From: Sporosarcina sp. P13
GTDB lineage: Bacteria; Bacillota; Bacilli; Bacillales_A; Planococcaceae
NCBI RefSeq assembly: GCF_002743055.1
Contig: NZ_PDYM01000004.1
Coordinates: 1-64,000, forward strand
Reading direction: 5' to 3'
DNA length: 64,000 nucleotides
Positions 20,094 through 35,911 of this stretch are shown piece by piece; position 1 is the first letter of the stretch, and the number at the start of each line of letters is the position of its first letter. The notes beneath the pieces are model-generated. The model was given only the letters and a program-made list of their open reading frames with translations, did not search any database and was not told the DNA's origin. Both the position numbers and the translations under genes were made by a program.

Positions 20094-20137
20094 CTATAAA
20101 AAACTAAACTTTTTTAAATTAAGGGAGGATCTCTAAA

Positions 20138-21325
<1,188 letters not shown>

Positions 21326-21334
21326 TTTCTTTTG

Positions 21335-21363
21335 GAATCCCGTCCTTGTGGCGGGATTTTTTT
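21335..21363 (+). terminator. Terminator after tuf
   Basis: AATCCCG/CGGGATT stem with a short loop (about 21336-21356), followed by TTTTTTT. It ends the str operon. Confidence 0.85.
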
Positions 21364-21516
21364 ATTCGCTGAAAATAGTAGGCACTAGTTTTCATCATGG
21401 TGTGCATTAATGACTAAGATGTAATATAAAAAGGCTAAATAAAATACGTGCATATACTAGCGAAACCTGTTAAGATAATAAACGGGTTAAAAAACAAACT
21501 AATTTCTTTAAAAGGG

Positions 21517-21983
<467 letters not shown>

Positions 21984-22020
21984 AAAATACAAAACAACAA
22001 TATTACAGGAGGTGTGACTA

Positions 22021-22650
22021 ATGACCAAAGGAATCTTAGGAAGAAAAGTCGGTATGACGCAAATATTTGCTGAAAACGGCGATCTAATCCCAGTAACAGT
22101 GATTGAAGCTACTCCAAACGTAGTTCTTCAAAAGAAGACAATCGAAACGGATGGCTATGAATCAATCCAACTTGGATTTGATGACAAACGTGAAAAGCTT
22201 TCAAACAAACCTGAACAAGGCCATGTTGCAAAAGCTAACACGGCACCTAAGCGCTTCATTCGCGAAGTTCGCGGAGCTGACGTTAGTGCATACGAAGTTG
22301 GTCAGGAAGTCAAAGTTGATACATTCGCAGCAGGCGATGTAGTCGATATTACAGGAGTTTCAAAAGGTAAAGGATTCCAAGGTGTGATTAAGCGTCACGG
22401 TTTCTCACGCGGACCAATGTCACACGGATCACGTTTCCACCGCGCACCAGGTTCTCTAGGCGCTGTAGATGGACAACGAGTATTCAAAGGAAAAAAATTA
22501 CCTGGACGTACTGGTGGCAAAACAGTAACGATCCAAAACGTAGAAATTGTACGAGTTGATGAAGAACGCAACTTGTTACTAGTTAAAGGTAACGTTCCTG
22601 GAGCTCGCAAATCACTAGTACAAGTGAAAAGTGCAATTAAAGGGAACTGA
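22021..22650 (+). CDS. rplC: 50S ribosomal protein L3
   Basis: Large-subunit assembly initiator near the peptidyl-transferase centre, 209 residues. [36 protein letters not shown] and [13 protein letters not shown] are diagnostic. It is preceded by CAGGAGGTG, 37 bases after rpsJ. Confidence 0.98.
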   Translation: MTKGILGRKVGMTQIFAENGDLIPVTVIEATPNVVLQKKTIETDGYESIQLGFDDKREKLSNKPEQGHVAKANTAPKRFIREVRGADVSAYEVGQEVKVDTFAAGDVVDITGVSKGKGFQGVIKRHGFSRGPMSHGSRFHRAPGSLGAVDGQRVFKGKKLPGRTGGKTVTIQNVEIVRVDEERNLLLVKGNVPGARKSLVQVKSAIKGN

Positions 22651-22675
22651 GTAAAACAGAAAGGAGGAAATAGGA

Positions 22676-23299
22676 ATGCCTAAAGTATCTGTAGTAAGTC
22701 AAACAGGTTCTGCAGTTGGCGACATCGAGTTAAACGAAGCCATCTTCGGAATCGAACCGAATGAAGCAGTATTGTTTGAAGCAATTATTCAACAGCAAGC
22801 TTCTTTACGCCAAGGAAACCACAAGGTTAAATCTCGCGGGGAAGTAGCAGGCGGCGGTCGTAAACCGTGGCGTCAAAAAGGCACAGGCCGTGCTCGTCAA
22901 GGTTCAATTAGATCACCACAATGGCGTGGAGGCGGTATCGTATTCGGTCCAACACCACGTAGCTATAGCTATAAAATGCCTAAGAAAGTTCGTCGTTTAG
23001 CACTTCTTTCCGCACTTTCAACGAAAGTACGTGCAGAAGAATTAATTGTACTAGACAACTTAGCATTTGACGCACCACAAACAAAAGGCTTTGTTAAAGT
23101 GCTTGAAGACCTTTCAATCACAAAGAAAGCATTATTTGTTACAGCTGACCTAGAAGAAACAGTAGCATTGTCTGCTCGTAATATTCCTGGAATCAGCGTT
23201 GTTACAGCGAATGGTATCAATGTACTTGACCTAGTCGGACATGACCAACTCGTTATGACAAAAGCAGCAGTAGAAAAAGTTGAGGAGGTGCTTGGTTAA
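22676..23299 (+). CDS. rplD: 50S ribosomal protein L4
   Basis: Exit-tunnel protein, 207 residues. The extended loop [20 protein letters not shown] and [15 protein letters not shown] are family signatures. In E. coli L4 represses the S10 operon, but there is no evidence for that mode here. The last base of its stop is the first base of the rplW ATG. Confidence 0.98.
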   Translation: MPKVSVVSQTGSAVGDIELNEAIFGIEPNEAVLFEAIIQQQASLRQGNHKVKSRGEVAGGGRKPWRQKGTGRARQGSIRSPQWRGGGIVFGPTPRSYSYKMPKKVRRLALLSALSTKVRAEELIVLDNLAFDAPQTKGFVKVLEDLSITKKALFVTADLEETVALSARNIPGISVVTANGINVLDLVGHDQLVMTKAAVEKVEEVLG

Positions 23300-23583
23300 T
23301 GGAAGCACGTGATATTTTGAAGCGTCCGGTCATTACCGAGCGTACTTCTGAGCAAATGGAATTCAGAAAATACACATTTGAAGTTGATACACGCGCGAAT
23401 AAAACGCACGTTAAACAAGCTATCGAAGAAATCTTCGGTGTGGAAGTTGAAAAAGTTAATGTTCAGAACTATAAAGGCAAGTTCAAGCGTATGGGAAAAC
23501 ATGCTGGTTATACAAACAAGCGCCGCAAAGCAATTGTTACGTTAACTACTGATTCCAAGGATATCGAACTTTTTGAAATGTAA
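23299..23583 (+). CDS. rplW: 50S ribosomal protein L23
   Basis: Exit-port protein that docks trigger factor and SRP, 94 residues. [19 protein letters not shown] and [20 protein letters not shown] match the family. One-base overlap (TAATG) with rplD implies translational coupling; GAGGAGGTG lies inside the rplD end. Confidence 0.97.
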   Translation: MEARDILKRPVITERTSEQMEFRKYTFEVDTRANKTHVKQAIEEIFGVEVEKVNVQNYKGKFKRMGKHAGYTNKRRKAIVTLTTDSKDIELFEM

Positions 23584-23615
23584 TTAACGAACAATAAATG
23601 AAGGAGGGAACACAA

Positions 23616-24446
23616 ATGGCGATCAAGAAGTACAAAGCTACCTCCAACGGACGTCGTAATATGACTTCTTCTGACTTTGCTGAGATTACTACAGACAAAC
23701 CAGAAAAATCATTGCTTGAACCAGTCAAGCGTAAAGGCGGACGTAACAACCAAGGTAGAATGACAGTTCGTCACCAAGGTGGAGGACATAAGCGCCAATA
23801 CCGTGTCATCGATTTCCAACGTCGGAAAGATGGCATTCCAGGACGCGTTGCTACGATCGAATACGATCCAAACCGTTCAGCAAACATCGCATTAATTAAT
23901 TATGCAGATGGAGAAAAGAGATACATCCTTGCTCCTAAAGGGTTGCAAGTAGGTTCTACAATTATGTCAGGACCTGAAGCGGATATCCGCGTAGGAAATG
24001 CTCTACCACTAGAGAACATTCCAATGGGTTCTACAATCCATAACATTGAAATGAAACCAGGTAAGGGTGGACAATTAGTTCGTTCTGCTGGAACTTCAGC
24101 TCAATTGCTTGGACGTGAAGGTAAATATGTTATCATTCGTCTACAATCAGGCGAGGTACGTATGATTCTTTCAGCTTGCCGTGCAACTATCGGACAAGTA
24201 GGAAACGAACAGCACGAATTGATCAACATTGGTAAAGCAGGTCGTTCACGTTGGTTAGGCAAGCGCCCATCCGTTCGTGGATCTGTAATGAACCCTAACG
24301 ATCACCCACACGGTGGTGGTGAAGGACGTACGCCGATCGGTCGTCCAAGTCCTGTTACTCCTTGGGGGAAACCAACTCTTGGATTCAAGACACGCAAAAA
24401 GAGCAATAAATCAGACAAGTTTATCGTTCGTCGTCGTAAAAAATAA
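23616..24446 (+). CDS. rplB: 50S ribosomal protein L2
   Basis: Peptidyl-transferase-centre protein, 276 residues. [18 protein letters not shown] and the C-terminal [18 protein letters not shown], with the functionally important histidine, are intact. The ATG at 23616 follows AAGGAGGGAA; the open frame to 23598 has no better start. Confidence 0.98.
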   Translation: MAIKKYKATSNGRRNMTSSDFAEITTDKPEKSLLEPVKRKGGRNNQGRMTVRHQGGGHKRQYRVIDFQRRKDGIPGRVATIEYDPNRSANIALINYADGEKRYILAPKGLQVGSTIMSGPEADIRVGNALPLENIPMGSTIHNIEMKPGKGGQLVRSAGTSAQLLGREGKYVIIRLQSGEVRMILSACRATIGQVGNEQHELINIGKAGRSRWLGKRPSVRGSVMNPNDHPHGGGEGRTPIGRPSPVTPWGKPTLGFKTRKKSNKSDKFIVRRRKK

Positions 24447-24506
24447 TTTTGTTGCACTGCGGTTCATTAGATGGACCGTAGTACAAACTCGGAAGGAGGT
24501 TCCAGA

Positions 24507-24785
24507 ATGGGCCGCAGCTTGAAAAAAGGACCTTTTGCAGATGACCACTTATTAAAAAAGGTTGATGCACAAAAAGATTCAGAAAAGAAGCAGGTAATTA
24601 AAACATGGTCTCGCCGTTCAACAATCTTCCCGACTTTCATCGGATTGACAATTGCAGTATATGATGGACGCAAACATGTTCCTGTTTATGTAACAGAAGA
24701 TATGGTAGGTCACAAACTAGGTGAATTCGTACCTACGCGCACTTATAAAGGCCATGGTGCCGACGATAAGAAAACAAAACGCTAA
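24507..24785 (+). CDS. rpsS: 30S ribosomal protein S19
   Basis: Head protein contacting the A-site tRNA region, 92 residues. [38 protein letters not shown] and [16 protein letters not shown] are signatures. The ATG at 24507 follows GGAAGGAGG. Confidence 0.98.
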   Translation: MGRSLKKGPFADDHLLKKVDAQKDSEKKQVIKTWSRRSTIFPTFIGLTIAVYDGRKHVPVYVTEDMVGHKLGEFVPTRTYKGHGADDKKTKR

Positions 24786-24804
24786 TTGAGAGGAGGTTAT
24801 CCTG

Positions 24805-25149
24805 ATGCAACAAGCTAAAGCATCTGTACGCACAGTCCGCATTGCTTCTCGCAAGGTTCGTTTGGTCGTTGATCTTATTCGCGGCAAGAATATCGGTGAA
24901 GCTATGGCGATTCTACGACTTACGCCTAAAGCGGCATCTCCGGTTGTAGAAAAGCTTTTAAAATCAGCAATTGCAAATGCTGAGCATAACTACGAAATGA
25001 ACACTGAGAACTTATACGTCAGCGAAGTATTCGTAGACGAAGGACCAACAATGAAACGTTTCCGTCCACGTGCACAAGGTCGTGCGAGTGCGATTAACAA
25101 ACGTACAAGCCACATTACATTAGTGGTATCTGAAAAGAAGGAGGGGTAA
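24805..25149 (+). CDS. rplV: 50S ribosomal protein L22
   Basis: Exit-tunnel protein, 114 residues, with the long beta-hairpin whose tip ([16 protein letters not shown]) lines the tunnel. Macrolide-relevant residues appear wild type. It is preceded by GAGGAGG and ends 3 bases before rpsC. Confidence 0.97.
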   Translation: MQQAKASVRTVRIASRKVRLVVDLIRGKNIGEAMAILRLTPKAASPVVEKLLKSAIANAEHNYEMNTENLYVSEVFVDEGPTMKRFRPRAQGRASAINKRTSHITLVVSEKKEG

Positions 25150-25152
25150 TTA

Positions 25153-25809
25153 GTGGGCCAAAAAGTACATCCTAATGGACTGCGTGTCGGTGTCATCCGT
25201 GACTGGGACTCGAAATGGTACGCGGAAAAAGATTATGCGTCCTTATTACACGAAGACTTAAAGATTCGTGAATACATTGAAAAACGTCTTGTAGATGCAT
25301 CACTTTCTAAAGTAGAAATTGAGCGTGCTGCTAAGCGTGTAAATATTACAATTCACACTGCAAAGCCAGGTATGGTTATCGGTAAAGGTGGTTCCGAAGT
25401 TGAAACACTTCGTAAAAATCTTAACGAAATCACTGGCAAGCGTGTACACATAAACATCGTAGAAGTAAAACGTGCTGATTTGGATGCGAGACTAGTCGCA
25501 GAATCTATCGCTCGTCAATTGGAAAGCCGTGTTTCTTTCCGTCGTGCTCAGAAACAAGCGATTCAACGTACAATTCGCTCTGGAGCTAAAGGAATCAAAA
25601 CACAAGTGTCTGGTCGTCTCGGCGGTGCTGATATCGCTCGTGCTGAACACTATAGTGAAGGAACTGTCCCTCTTCATACATTACGTGCTGATATAGATTA
25701 TGCACATGCTGAAGCTGATACTACTTATGGTAAGCTTGGCGTAAAAGTATGGATTTATCGTGGTGAAGTCCTTCCAGTCAAGAAGAACTCTGCGGAAGGA
25801 GGCAAATAA
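25153..25809 (+). CDS. rpsC: 30S ribosomal protein S3
   Basis: mRNA-entry protein, 218 residues, with a KH domain ([19 protein letters not shown]) and the C-terminal [15 protein letters not shown] segment. It begins with GTG at 25153, the usual [13 protein letters not shown] start, preceded by AAGGAGGGG in the end of rplV. Confidence 0.98.
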   Translation: MGQKVHPNGLRVGVIRDWDSKWYAEKDYASLLHEDLKIREYIEKRLVDASLSKVEIERAAKRVNITIHTAKPGMVIGKGGSEVETLRKNLNEITGKRVHINIVEVKRADLDARLVAESIARQLESRVSFRRAQKQAIQRTIRSGAKGIKTQVSGRLGGADIARAEHYSEGTVPLHTLRADIDYAHAEADTTYGKLGVKVWIYRGEVLPVKKNSAEGGK

Positions 25810-25811
25810 TA

Positions 25812-26436
<625 letters not shown>

Positions 26437-26453
26437 TGAAGGAGGTTGCAGCC

Positions 26454-26717
26454 ATGACTGAGCGTAACCAGCGCAAAGTATACACAGGCCGTGTCGTTTC
26501 CGACAAAATGGATAAAACCGTTACGGTAATGGTAGAAACATACAAAAAACATTCTTTATACGGTAAGCGTGTAAAGTACTCTAAAAAATTCAAGGCCCAT
26601 GATGAGCTTAACGAAGCAAAAATTGGCGATGTTGTTCGTATTATGGAGACTCGTCCATTATCGGCAACTAAGCGTTTCCGTCTTCTAGAAGTCGTCGAAA
26701 AAGCGGTCATCATCTAA
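26454..26717 (+). CDS. rpsQ: 30S ribosomal protein S17
   Basis: OB-fold primary binding protein, 87 residues. [20 protein letters not shown] and [15 protein letters not shown] match the family. The ATG at 26454 follows GAAGGAGGTTG; the frame extends upstream to 26436, but that ATG overlaps the rpmC stop and lacks a ribosome site. Confidence 0.97.
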   Translation: MTERNQRKVYTGRVVSDKMDKTVTVMVETYKKHSLYGKRVKYSKKFKAHDELNEAKIGDVVRIMETRPLSATKRFRLLEVVEKAVII

Positions 26718-26755
26718 TAGGTTTTTAACTCAGATTTTGGAAGGAGGTAACCTCG

Positions 26756-27124
26756 ATGATTCAACAGGAAAGTCGAATGAAAGTTGCTGACAACTCTGGC
26801 GCACGTGAAGTACTGACAATTAAAGTACTAGGTGGATCAGGTCGTAAAGTAGCTAATATCGGTGACATAGTTGTTGTTACGGTTAAGAAAGCAACACCAG
26901 GTGGAGTTGTTAAGAAGGGTGACGTTGTTAAAGCGGTCATCGTTCGTACGAAAAGTGGAGTTCGTCGTAAGGACGGTTCTTACATTACATTTGATGAAAA
27001 TGCTTGCGTTATTATCCGTGATGATAAAGGGCCACGTGGAACACGTATTTTCGGACCAGTTGCTCGCGAACTACGCGACAATAACTTCATGAAAATCATT
27101 TCACTTGCTCCAGAAGTTCTTTAA
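26756..27124 (+). CDS. rplN: 50S ribosomal protein L14
   Basis: Subunit-interface protein, 122 residues. [38 protein letters not shown] and a C-terminus ending [11 protein letters not shown] are diagnostic. Preceded by GGAAGGAGGTAA. Confidence 0.98.
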   Translation: MIQQESRMKVADNSGAREVLTIKVLGGSGRKVANIGDIVVVTVKKATPGGVVKKGDVVKAVIVRTKSGVRRKDGSYITFDENACVIIRDDKGPRGTRIFGPVARELRDNNFMKIISLAPEVL

Positions 27125-27160
27125 TTCTAATGACAGAGCCAGTCAAGGAGGTGCGATAGA

Positions 27161-27472
27161 ATGCACGTTAAAAAAGGCGACAAAGTTATGGTGATCTCTG
27201 GGAAAGACAAAGGTAAAACAGGTGTGATCCTAACTGCTTATCCAAAAAAAGACCGTGTGCTAGTTGAAGGTATTAATATCGTTAAAAAACACACGAAGCC
27301 GAACCAAGAGAATCCTCAAGGCGGAATTGTAAGTCAAGAAGCTGCGATTCATGTCTCAAACGTGATGGTCATCGATCCTAAAACAGGCGAACCGACTCGT
27401 GTGGGTTATAAAGTGGAAGACGGTAAAAAAGTACGTATTGCAAAAAAATCCGGTGAAGCACTGGACAAGTAA
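27161..27472 (+). CDS. rplX: 50S ribosomal protein L24
   Basis: Assembly initiator with an N-terminal KOW motif ([18 protein letters not shown]), 103 residues. Preceded by CAAGGAGGTGCG, 36 bases after rplN. Confidence 0.97.
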   Translation: MHVKKGDKVMVISGKDKGKTGVILTAYPKKDRVLVEGINIVKKHTKPNQENPQGGIVSQEAAIHVSNVMVIDPKTGEPTRVGYKVEDGKKVRIAKKSGEALDK

Positions 27473-27498
27473 GCTAGGCATGAAAGGAGGTCCGACTG

Positions 27499-28038
27499 AT
27501 GAGTCGATTGAAAGAGAAATTTACTAAAGAAATCACACCTGCTCTAATGAGCAAGTTTGAATATACATCTGTTATGCAAGTACCTAAAGTAGATAAAATC
27601 GTTATCAACATGGGTGTTGGTGATGCAGTTCAAAATACAAAAGCACTTGATGCAGCTGTTGAAGATCTAGCAACTATCTCAGGTCAAAAGCCAGTCATAA
27701 CAAAAGCAAAGAAATCTATCGCTGGTTTCCGTTTGCGTGAAGGTATGCCGATCGGAGCTAAAGTAACGCTTCGCGGTGAGCGCATGTACGAGTTTCTTGA
27801 CAAATTAGTTTCTATCTCATTACCACGTGTACGTGACTTCCGTGGCGTTTCTAAAAAAGCGTTCGATGGTCGTGGGAACTATACACTAGGTGTGAAAGAA
27901 CAACTTATTTTCCCTGAAATTGACTACGATAAAGTATCAAAAGTACGTGGAATGGACATCGTCATCGTGACGACTGCAAACACTGATGAAGAAGCACGCG
28001 AATTGCTTACACAGTGTGGCATGCCGTTCCAAAAGTAA
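27499..28038 (+). CDS. rplE: 50S ribosomal protein L5
   Basis: 5S rRNA-binding central-protuberance protein, 179 residues. [33 protein letters not shown] and [11 protein letters not shown] are signatures. Preceded by AAAGGAGGTCC. Confidence 0.98.
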   Translation: MSRLKEKFTKEITPALMSKFEYTSVMQVPKVDKIVINMGVGDAVQNTKALDAAVEDLATISGQKPVITKAKKSIAGFRLREGMPIGAKVTLRGERMYEFLDKLVSISLPRVRDFRGVSKKAFDGRGNYTLGVKEQLIFPEIDYDKVSKVRGMDIVIVTTANTDEEARELLTQCGMPFQK

Positions 28039-28046
28039 AATAATAG

Positions 28047-28244
<198 letters not shown>

Positions 28245-28274
28245 ACCCCTAATTAGGGAAGGAGGTTAATTCAA

Positions 28275-28673
28275 ATGACAATGAGTGATCCGATTGCAGA
28301 TATGCTTACACGCATCCGTAACGCGAACATGGTTCGCCACGAGAAGCTTGAGGTACCTGCTTCAAACGTAAAAAAAGAAATCGCTGAAATCTTAAAACGA
28401 GAAGGTTTCGTTCGCGATGTGGAATACGTGGAAGATAACAAACAAGGCATCATCCGCATTTTCCTAAAATACGGTCAAGATAACGAGCGCGTCATCAATG
28501 GCTTAAAACGTATTTCTAAACCAGGACTTCGTGTGTATGCAAAATCAAATGAAGTACCTAAAGTATTGAATGGTCTAGGTGTTGCACTAGTTTCTACATC
28601 AAACGGTGTACTAACAGACAAAGAGGCCCGCGCTAAACAAGTCGGCGGAGAAGTCGTCGCTTACGTTTGGTAA
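28275..28673 (+). CDS. rpsH: 30S ribosomal protein S8
   Basis: Platform assembly protein, 132 residues. [19 protein letters not shown] and [20 protein letters not shown] match. ATG 28275 is chosen over 28281 because MTMSDPIAD aligns with MVMTDPIAD of B. subtilis and follows GGAAGGAGGTTA. Confidence 0.97.
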   Translation: MTMSDPIADMLTRIRNANMVRHEKLEVPASNVKKEIAEILKREGFVRDVEYVEDNKQGIIRIFLKYGQDNERVINGLKRISKPGLRVYAKSNEVPKVLNGLGVALVSTSNGVLTDKEARAKQVGGEVVAYVW

Positions 28674-28703
28674 TCAGCTACAAATGAATGGAGGTGCAAT
28701 TGA

Positions 28704-29243
28704 ATGTCCCGTATTGGTAATCGTCAGATCGATGTTCCTGAAAATGTTACTGTAACAATTTCAGCTGAGAACTTCGCAACTGTTAAAGGACCGAAAGGTG
28801 AACTTTCGCGTCAATTAGATAAAGATATCACGATCAATCAGGAAGGCAATGTCATTACATTGACTCGCCCTTCTGAATCTAAAGCTCACCGTTCAATCCA
28901 CGGTACTACACGTTCTGTGCTTAACAACATGGTAGTTGGTGTATCTACTGGATTCGAGCGCACACTAGAATTGGTTGGGGTTGGATACCGTGCGTCAATG
29001 CAAGGCAAGAAGCTTGTATTGAACGTTGGGTACTCACATCCAGTCGAATTCACACCAGAAGAAGGTGTAGAAGTTGAAGTTCCAGCGAACACTAAAATTA
29101 TTGTTCGTGGCTACAACAAAGAACACGTAGGTGCTCTTGCTTCTAACATCCGTCAAGTACGTCCGCCAGAGCCGTATAAAGGCAAAGGTATTCGTTATGA
29201 AGGCGAAATCGTTCGTCGTAAAGAAGGTAAAACAGGTAAATAA
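28704..29243 (+). CDS. rplF: 50S ribosomal protein L6
   Basis: Two-domain protein near the factor-binding site, 179 residues. [17 protein letters not shown] start and the C-terminal [14 protein letters not shown] signature. Preceded by TGGAGGTGC. Confidence 0.98.
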   Translation: MSRIGNRQIDVPENVTVTISAENFATVKGPKGELSRQLDKDITINQEGNVITLTRPSESKAHRSIHGTTRSVLNNMVVGVSTGFERTLELVGVGYRASMQGKKLVLNVGYSHPVEFTPEEGVEVEVPANTKIIVRGYNKEHVGALASNIRQVRPPEPYKGKGIRYEGEIVRRKEGKTGK

Positions 29244-29276
29244 TACCGCCTGAGGTATTTGGAAGGAGTGACCACG

Positions 29277-29639
29277 ATGATTACGAAACAAGATAAAAAC
29301 GCTGTCCGTAGAAAACGTCACGCACGTGTGCGTTCGAAAATCAGCGGAACTGCAGAGCGTCCACGTCTAAACGTTTACCGTTCAAACAAACATATCTATG
29401 CACAATTGATTGACGACACAAATGGTGTAACAATCGTTAGTGCTTCTACAATGGATAATGGCGTTGAAGCTGGATCTACAGGTAACACTGAATCTGCAGC
29501 TAAAGTTGGCGAGCTTATTGCAAAGAAAGCTGTTGAAAAAGACGTCAAAAAGGTTGTCTTTGACCGTGGCGGATATCTTTTCCATGGCCGTGTTAAAGCT
29601 CTTGCTGACGCTGCACGCGAAAATGGACTTGAATTTTAA
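29277..29639 (+). CDS. rplR: 50S ribosomal protein L18
   Basis: 5S rRNA-binding protein, 120 residues. [33 protein letters not shown] and [20 protein letters not shown] are typical. The ATG at 29277 follows GGAAGGAGTG; the open frame upstream to 29259 is spacer. Confidence 0.97.
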   Translation: MITKQDKNAVRRKRHARVRSKISGTAERPRLNVYRSNKHIYAQLIDDTNGVTIVSASTMDNGVEAGSTGNTESAAKVGELIAKKAVEKDVKKVVFDRGGYLFHGRVKALADAARENGLEF

Positions 29640-29661
29640 TTAAGAAGGAGGGACATATTTC

Positions 29662-30162
29662 ATGCGTCGTAATGATCAAAACAAAAGTGAGTTTGAAGAA
29701 CGCGTAGTAACGATCAACCGAGTTGCGAAAGTTGTAAAAGGTGGACGTCGTTTCCGCTTTACTGCACTTGTCGTAGTCGGAGATAAAAACGGTCGTGTCG
29801 GTTTTGGTACTGGAAAAGCACAAGAAGTTCCAGATGCAATCCGTAAAGCAATTGAAGATGCAAAGAAAAACTTGATTGTAGTACCAATGGTTAAGGGTAC
29901 AACTCCACATGAAGTAATCGGCCGTTTTGGTGCAGGACAAATCCTCATCAAACCAGCTGCTCCAGGTACTGGAGTTATTGCGGGTGGACCTGTCCGTGCG
30001 GTACTCGAACTTGCAGGTATCACGGATATTCTTTCTAAATCACTTGGATCAAGCACTCCAATCAACATGGTACGTGCAACAATCGAAGGATTGCAGAATT
30101 TGAAACGCGCAGAAGATGTAGCAAGATTGCGTGGTAAATCTGTAGAAGAACTTTTAGGTTAA
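29662..30162 (+). CDS. rpsE: 30S ribosomal protein S5
   Basis: Decoding-fidelity protein, 166 residues. The RNA-binding loop ([18 protein letters not shown]) and the C-terminal [20 protein letters not shown] are intact. The spectinomycin-relevant loop looks wild type. Preceded by AAGGAGGGAC. Confidence 0.98.
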   Translation: MRRNDQNKSEFEERVVTINRVAKVVKGGRRFRFTALVVVGDKNGRVGFGTGKAQEVPDAIRKAIEDAKKNLIVVPMVKGTTPHEVIGRFGAGQILIKPAAPGTGVIAGGPVRAVLELAGITDILSKSLGSSTPINMVRATIEGLQNLKRAEDVARLRGKSVEELLG

Positions 30163-30175
30163 GGGGGGAAACACA

Positions 30176-30358
30176 ATGGCGAACAAACTTGCAATCACCC
30201 TTACGAAAAGTGTAATCGGTTCTAAGCCGACACAACGTAAAACAATTGAAGCATTAGGTCTTCGAAAGTTAAATCAAGTAGCTGAGCATCAAGATAATGC
30301 TTCGATTCGTGGTATGATCACTAAAGTCAGCCACTTGGTAACAGTTAAAGAAATTTAA
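30176..30358 (+). CDS. rpmD: 50S ribosomal protein L30
   Basis: Small large-subunit protein, 60 residues, with the family pattern [19 protein letters not shown] and LRKLNQ. Preceded by AAGGGGGG, 13 bases after rpsE. Confidence 0.96.
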   Translation: MANKLAITLTKSVIGSKPTQRKTIEALGLRKLNQVAEHQDNASIRGMITKVSHLVTVKEI

Positions 30359-30390
30359 GTAACACTTTATAATAAGGAGGTGCCGATAAG

Positions 30391-30830
30391 ATGAAGTTAC
30401 ACGAACTAAAACCAGCTGAGGGATCACGTAAAAACCGTAAACGCGTTGGTCGTGGGATCGGATCTGGAACAGGAAAGACTTCCGGTAGAGGTCACGATGG
30501 TCAAAACTCACGTTCAGGCGGCGGTGTACGTCTTGGTTTCGAAGGTGGACAAATTCCTCTTTTCCAACGACTTCCTAAGCGTGGGTTCACGAACATCAAT
30601 CGTAAAGATTATGCAATCGTTAACCTTGACACGTTGAATCGTTTTGAAGAAGGCACGGAAGTAACGCCGGAATTGCTACTTGAAACTGGTGTTGTAAGTA
30701 ACGCTAAATCTGGTATCAAGATTCTTGGAAATGGAACTCTTGACAAAAAGATTACCGTGAAAGCAAACAAATTCTCCGCTTCTGCAAAAGAAGCAATTGA
30801 AAAAGCGGGCGGGCAAACAGAGGTGGTATA

Positions 30831-30831
<1 letters not shown>
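30391..30831 (+). CDS. rplO: 50S ribosomal protein L15
   Basis: Late-assembly protein, 146 residues. [20 protein letters not shown], the glycine-rich [19 protein letters not shown] and [17 protein letters not shown] are diagnostic. The last base of its stop is the A of the secY ATG. Confidence 0.98.
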
Positions 30832-32824
<1,993 letters not shown>

Positions 32825-33169
32825 TCAATCCTTTTCGGGCACATCTGCATCACTGTTCGGAAAGTAATGGTTGAAAACGAGCTGCAAAAGCGTAAAGTGC
32901 CCGGTATTGGACAAATGGGAGTTTAAATTGATTCTTCAGTTGTTGCTACATGCATTATCTTGCAAATCGCGGTATAATGTGTAATTGGTAACATCTGTGA
33001 GAACAATAAAGGATCTCACTCGCAGAGATGCGAAACAGCGAAATGTGGCAGACGTCTTTCGAACATCACTCATGCAAACTGGACATATGTTGAAGGAAGC
33101 TTTTTTGAAGGCGACTGATGCCGCTCGATGGTGAAAGCCTTTATTGGATATAGAAGGGAGACAGGATTG
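32825..33169 (+). promoter_or_regulatory. adk-infA spacer with a perfect -10 box
   Basis: A 345-base gap without a gene. It contains a perfect TATAAT (32973-32978) but only a poor -35 (TGCATT at 32951-32956, 16-base spacing), so a start near 32985 and a leader of about 185 bases are likely. Paired GGGCAC (32838-32843) and GTGCCC (32898-32903) could close a large hairpin. B. subtilis has map and ybzG here. I see no remnant of either. Confidence 0.45.
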
Positions 33170-33388
33170 ATGGCGAAGGACGACGTAATTGAGGTAGAAG
33201 GAACTGTTCTTGAAACGTTGCCGAATGCGATGTTTAAAGTGGAGTTAGAAAACGGACATACGGTACTAGCACACGTATCGGGTAAAATTCGTATGCACTT
33301 TATTCGTATATTGCCTGGCGACAAAGTGACAATGGAACTTTCGCCTTACGATTTGACACGTGGTCGTATCACATACCGTTTTAAATAA
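33170..33388 (+). CDS. infA: Translation initiation factor IF-1
   Basis: OB-fold factor binding the A site, 72 residues. [20 protein letters not shown] and [20 protein letters not shown] are the family signature. The ATG at 33170 follows AGAAGGGAG; the open frame to 33128 is leader. Confidence 0.97.
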   Translation: MAKDDVIEVEGTVLETLPNAMFKVELENGHTVLAHVSGKIRMHFIRILPGDKVTMELSPYDLTRGRITYRFK

Positions 33389-33411
33389 ACTTTTGCACTC
33401 CGGAATACTGA

Positions 33412-33540
<129 letters not shown>

Positions 33541-33564
33541 AACACAAGGAGGTGCACAACTTAT

Positions 33565-33930
33565 ATGGCACGTATTGCTGGTGTAGACGTTCCGCGCGAT
33601 AAGCGCGTTGTCATTTCATTGACATACATTTTTGGTATTGGTAAGACAACTGCAAAAAGCATTTTGAATGCAGCTGAAATTTCTGAAGAGACTCGAGTTC
33701 GTGACTTAACAGAAACTGAACTTGATAAAATTCGTGAACAAATCGACGGTTTGAAAGTAGAAGGAGATCTACGTCGTGAGACTTCTTTAAACATCAAGCG
33801 TTTGATGGAAATTGGTAGTAACCGTGGAATCCGTCACCGTCGTGGATTGCCTGTTCGTGGTCAAAACACGAAAAACAATGCTCGTACGCGTAAAGGTCCA
33901 AAACGTACAATTGCAAACAAGAAAAAATAA
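33565..33930 (+). CDS. rpsM: 30S ribosomal protein S13
   Basis: Head protein contacting the P-site tRNA and L5, 121 residues. [20 protein letters not shown], a helix-two-turn-helix segment and the basic [19 protein letters not shown] tail match. Preceded by CAAGGAGGTGC. Confidence 0.98.
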   Translation: MARIAGVDVPRDKRVVISLTYIFGIGKTTAKSILNAAEISEETRVRDLTETELDKIREQIDGLKVEGDLRRETSLNIKRLMEIGSNRGIRHRRGLPVRGQNTKNNARTRKGPKRTIANKKK

Positions 33931-33937
33931 TAGGTAA

Positions 33938-34345
<408 letters not shown>

Positions 34346-34469
34346 TCGGTTTGAATCTATTGGATTAAGAAAGACAATATTTGTTAATACTGTTGAAATA
34401 GACTATCTATTATCAGTGAATTCAATATGGTTAAACCACTATAGAAGACGTTTTGAGGAGGGTAAATAA

Positions 34470-35414
34470 ATGATCGAGATTGAGAAACCAAAGATTGAAA
34501 CAGTAACAATTGGTGAAGATTCGCAGTTTGGTAAGTTTATTATCGAACCACTAGAGCGTGGATATGGAAATACCCTTGGGAATTCCTTACGTCGCATTCT
34601 TTTATCTTCATTGCCAGGAGCTGCTGTGACATCTATTCAAATCGATGGAGTACTTCATGAATTCTCAACAATTGAAGGTGTCGTTGAAGACGTATCAACA
34701 GTTATTTTGAATGTGAAGAAACTTGCTCTCAAAATTTACTCAGATGATGAGAAAGTTATTGAGATCGATGTGAAGGGTGAAGGCGTCGTGACGGCTGCAG
34801 ATATCACACATGATAGTGATGTCGAAGTATTAAATCCAGATCTCCCGATTGCTACTCTCGGTAAAAATGGACACTTACGTATGCGTATGTATGCTGTACG
34901 TGGACGCGGATATGTTCCTTCCGATCAAAACAAACGTGAGGATCTAGCGATTGGTGTGATTCCAATCGACTCGATTTACACTCCAGTTTCACGCGTTAAT
35001 TTCCAAGTTGAAAATACTCGCGTCGGCCAAAGTACCAACTTTGATAAGTTGACACTCGATGTATGGACAGATGGTAGCATAGGTCCTAAAGAGGCTGTTT
35101 CACTTGGTGCTAAAATTTTAACCGAACACTTAAATATATTCGTTGGTATGACTGACGAAGCACAAACTGCAGAAATTATGGTAGAAAAAGAAGAAGACCA
35201 AAAAGAAAAGGTTCTAGAGATGACTATTGAAGAACTTGACCTTTCTGTCCGATCTTATAACTGCTTGAAGCGTGCAGGCATCAATACTGTTCTAGAACTT
35301 GCTAACAAGTCCGAAGACGAAATGATGAAAGTGCGAAACTTAGGCCGTAAATCACTTGAAGAAGTGAAGGCTAAATTAGACGAGCTAAACCTTGAGTTAC
35401 GCTCTGAAGAATAA
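34470..35414 (+). CDS. rpoA: RNA polymerase alpha subunit
   Basis: Assembles beta and beta' and contacts UP elements and activators, 314 residues. The N-terminal dimerisation domain ([20 protein letters not shown]) and C-terminal helix-hairpin-helix domain ([30 protein letters not shown]) are complete. It follows a 124-base spacer after rpsK, in which no strong promoter is obvious. Confidence 0.98.
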   Translation: MIEIEKPKIETVTIGEDSQFGKFIIEPLERGYGNTLGNSLRRILLSSLPGAAVTSIQIDGVLHEFSTIEGVVEDVSTVILNVKKLALKIYSDDEKVIEIDVKGEGVVTAADITHDSDVEVLNPDLPIATLGKNGHLRMRMYAVRGRGYVPSDQNKREDLAIGVIPIDSIYTPVSRVNFQVENTRVGQSTNFDKLTLDVWTDGSIGPKEAVSLGAKILTEHLNIFVGMTDEAQTAEIMVEKEEDQKEKVLEMTIEELDLSVRSYNCLKRAGINTVLELANKSEDEMMKVRNLGRKSLEEVKAKLDELNLELRSEE

Positions 35415-35445
35415 CTGACATATACTTGAAGGAGGGTAACTTCAA

Positions 35446-35826
35446 ATGGGATACAGAAAACTTGGACGCACAAGTTCACAACGTAAAGCAATGCTACGCG
35501 ACCTAACGACGGATTTAATCGTTCATGAGCGCATCCAAACAACTGAAGCACGCGCAAAAGAATTGCGTTCTGTAGTTGAAAAGATGATCACTCTTGGTAA
35601 ACGTGGGGATCTTCATGCACGTCGTCAAGCTGCTGAATATATGCGTCGTGAATTGGTGACTGTTGAAAACGAAGAGGGCGAAGAGGCAACTGTTTATGCA
35701 CTTCAAAAACTTTTCGATACAGTAGCACCACGTTATGCAGATCGCCAAGGCGGTTATACACGTATAATGAAAATGGGACCTCGCCGCGGCGATGGAGCAC
35801 CAGTAGTAATTATCGAATTAGTGTAA
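35446..35826 (+). CDS. rplQ: 50S ribosomal protein L17
   Basis: Exit-side protein, 126 residues. [20 protein letters not shown] and the C-terminal [18 protein letters not shown] match. It is the last gene of the ribosomal cluster and is followed by a terminator. Confidence 0.98.
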   Translation: MGYRKLGRTSSQRKAMLRDLTTDLIVHERIQTTEARAKELRSVVEKMITLGKRGDLHARRQAAEYMRRELVTVENEEGEEATVYALQKLFDTVAPRYADRQGGYTRIMKMGPRRGDGAPVVIIELV

Positions 35827-35839
35827 TTCCATACATGTA

Positions 35840-35875
35840 AAGGGTGTGTCTGTCACGCACAGCCACACCCTTTTA
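35840..35875 (+). terminator. Terminator after rplQ
   Basis: AAGGGTGTG (35840-35848) pairs with CACACCCTT (about 35864-35872), with an inner CTGT/ACAG pairing, and TTTT follows. It closes the ribosomal protein operon. Confidence 0.85.
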
Positions 35876-35911
35876 TTACAATTATAAGATTTATACGACT
35901 TAAAAGCTGAG

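Noticed and set aside
34346-34469. Promoter for rpoA in the rpsK-rpoA spacer
   Set aside because: Only weak matches (TTGTTA with TATCTA) were found; not strong enough to report as a feature.
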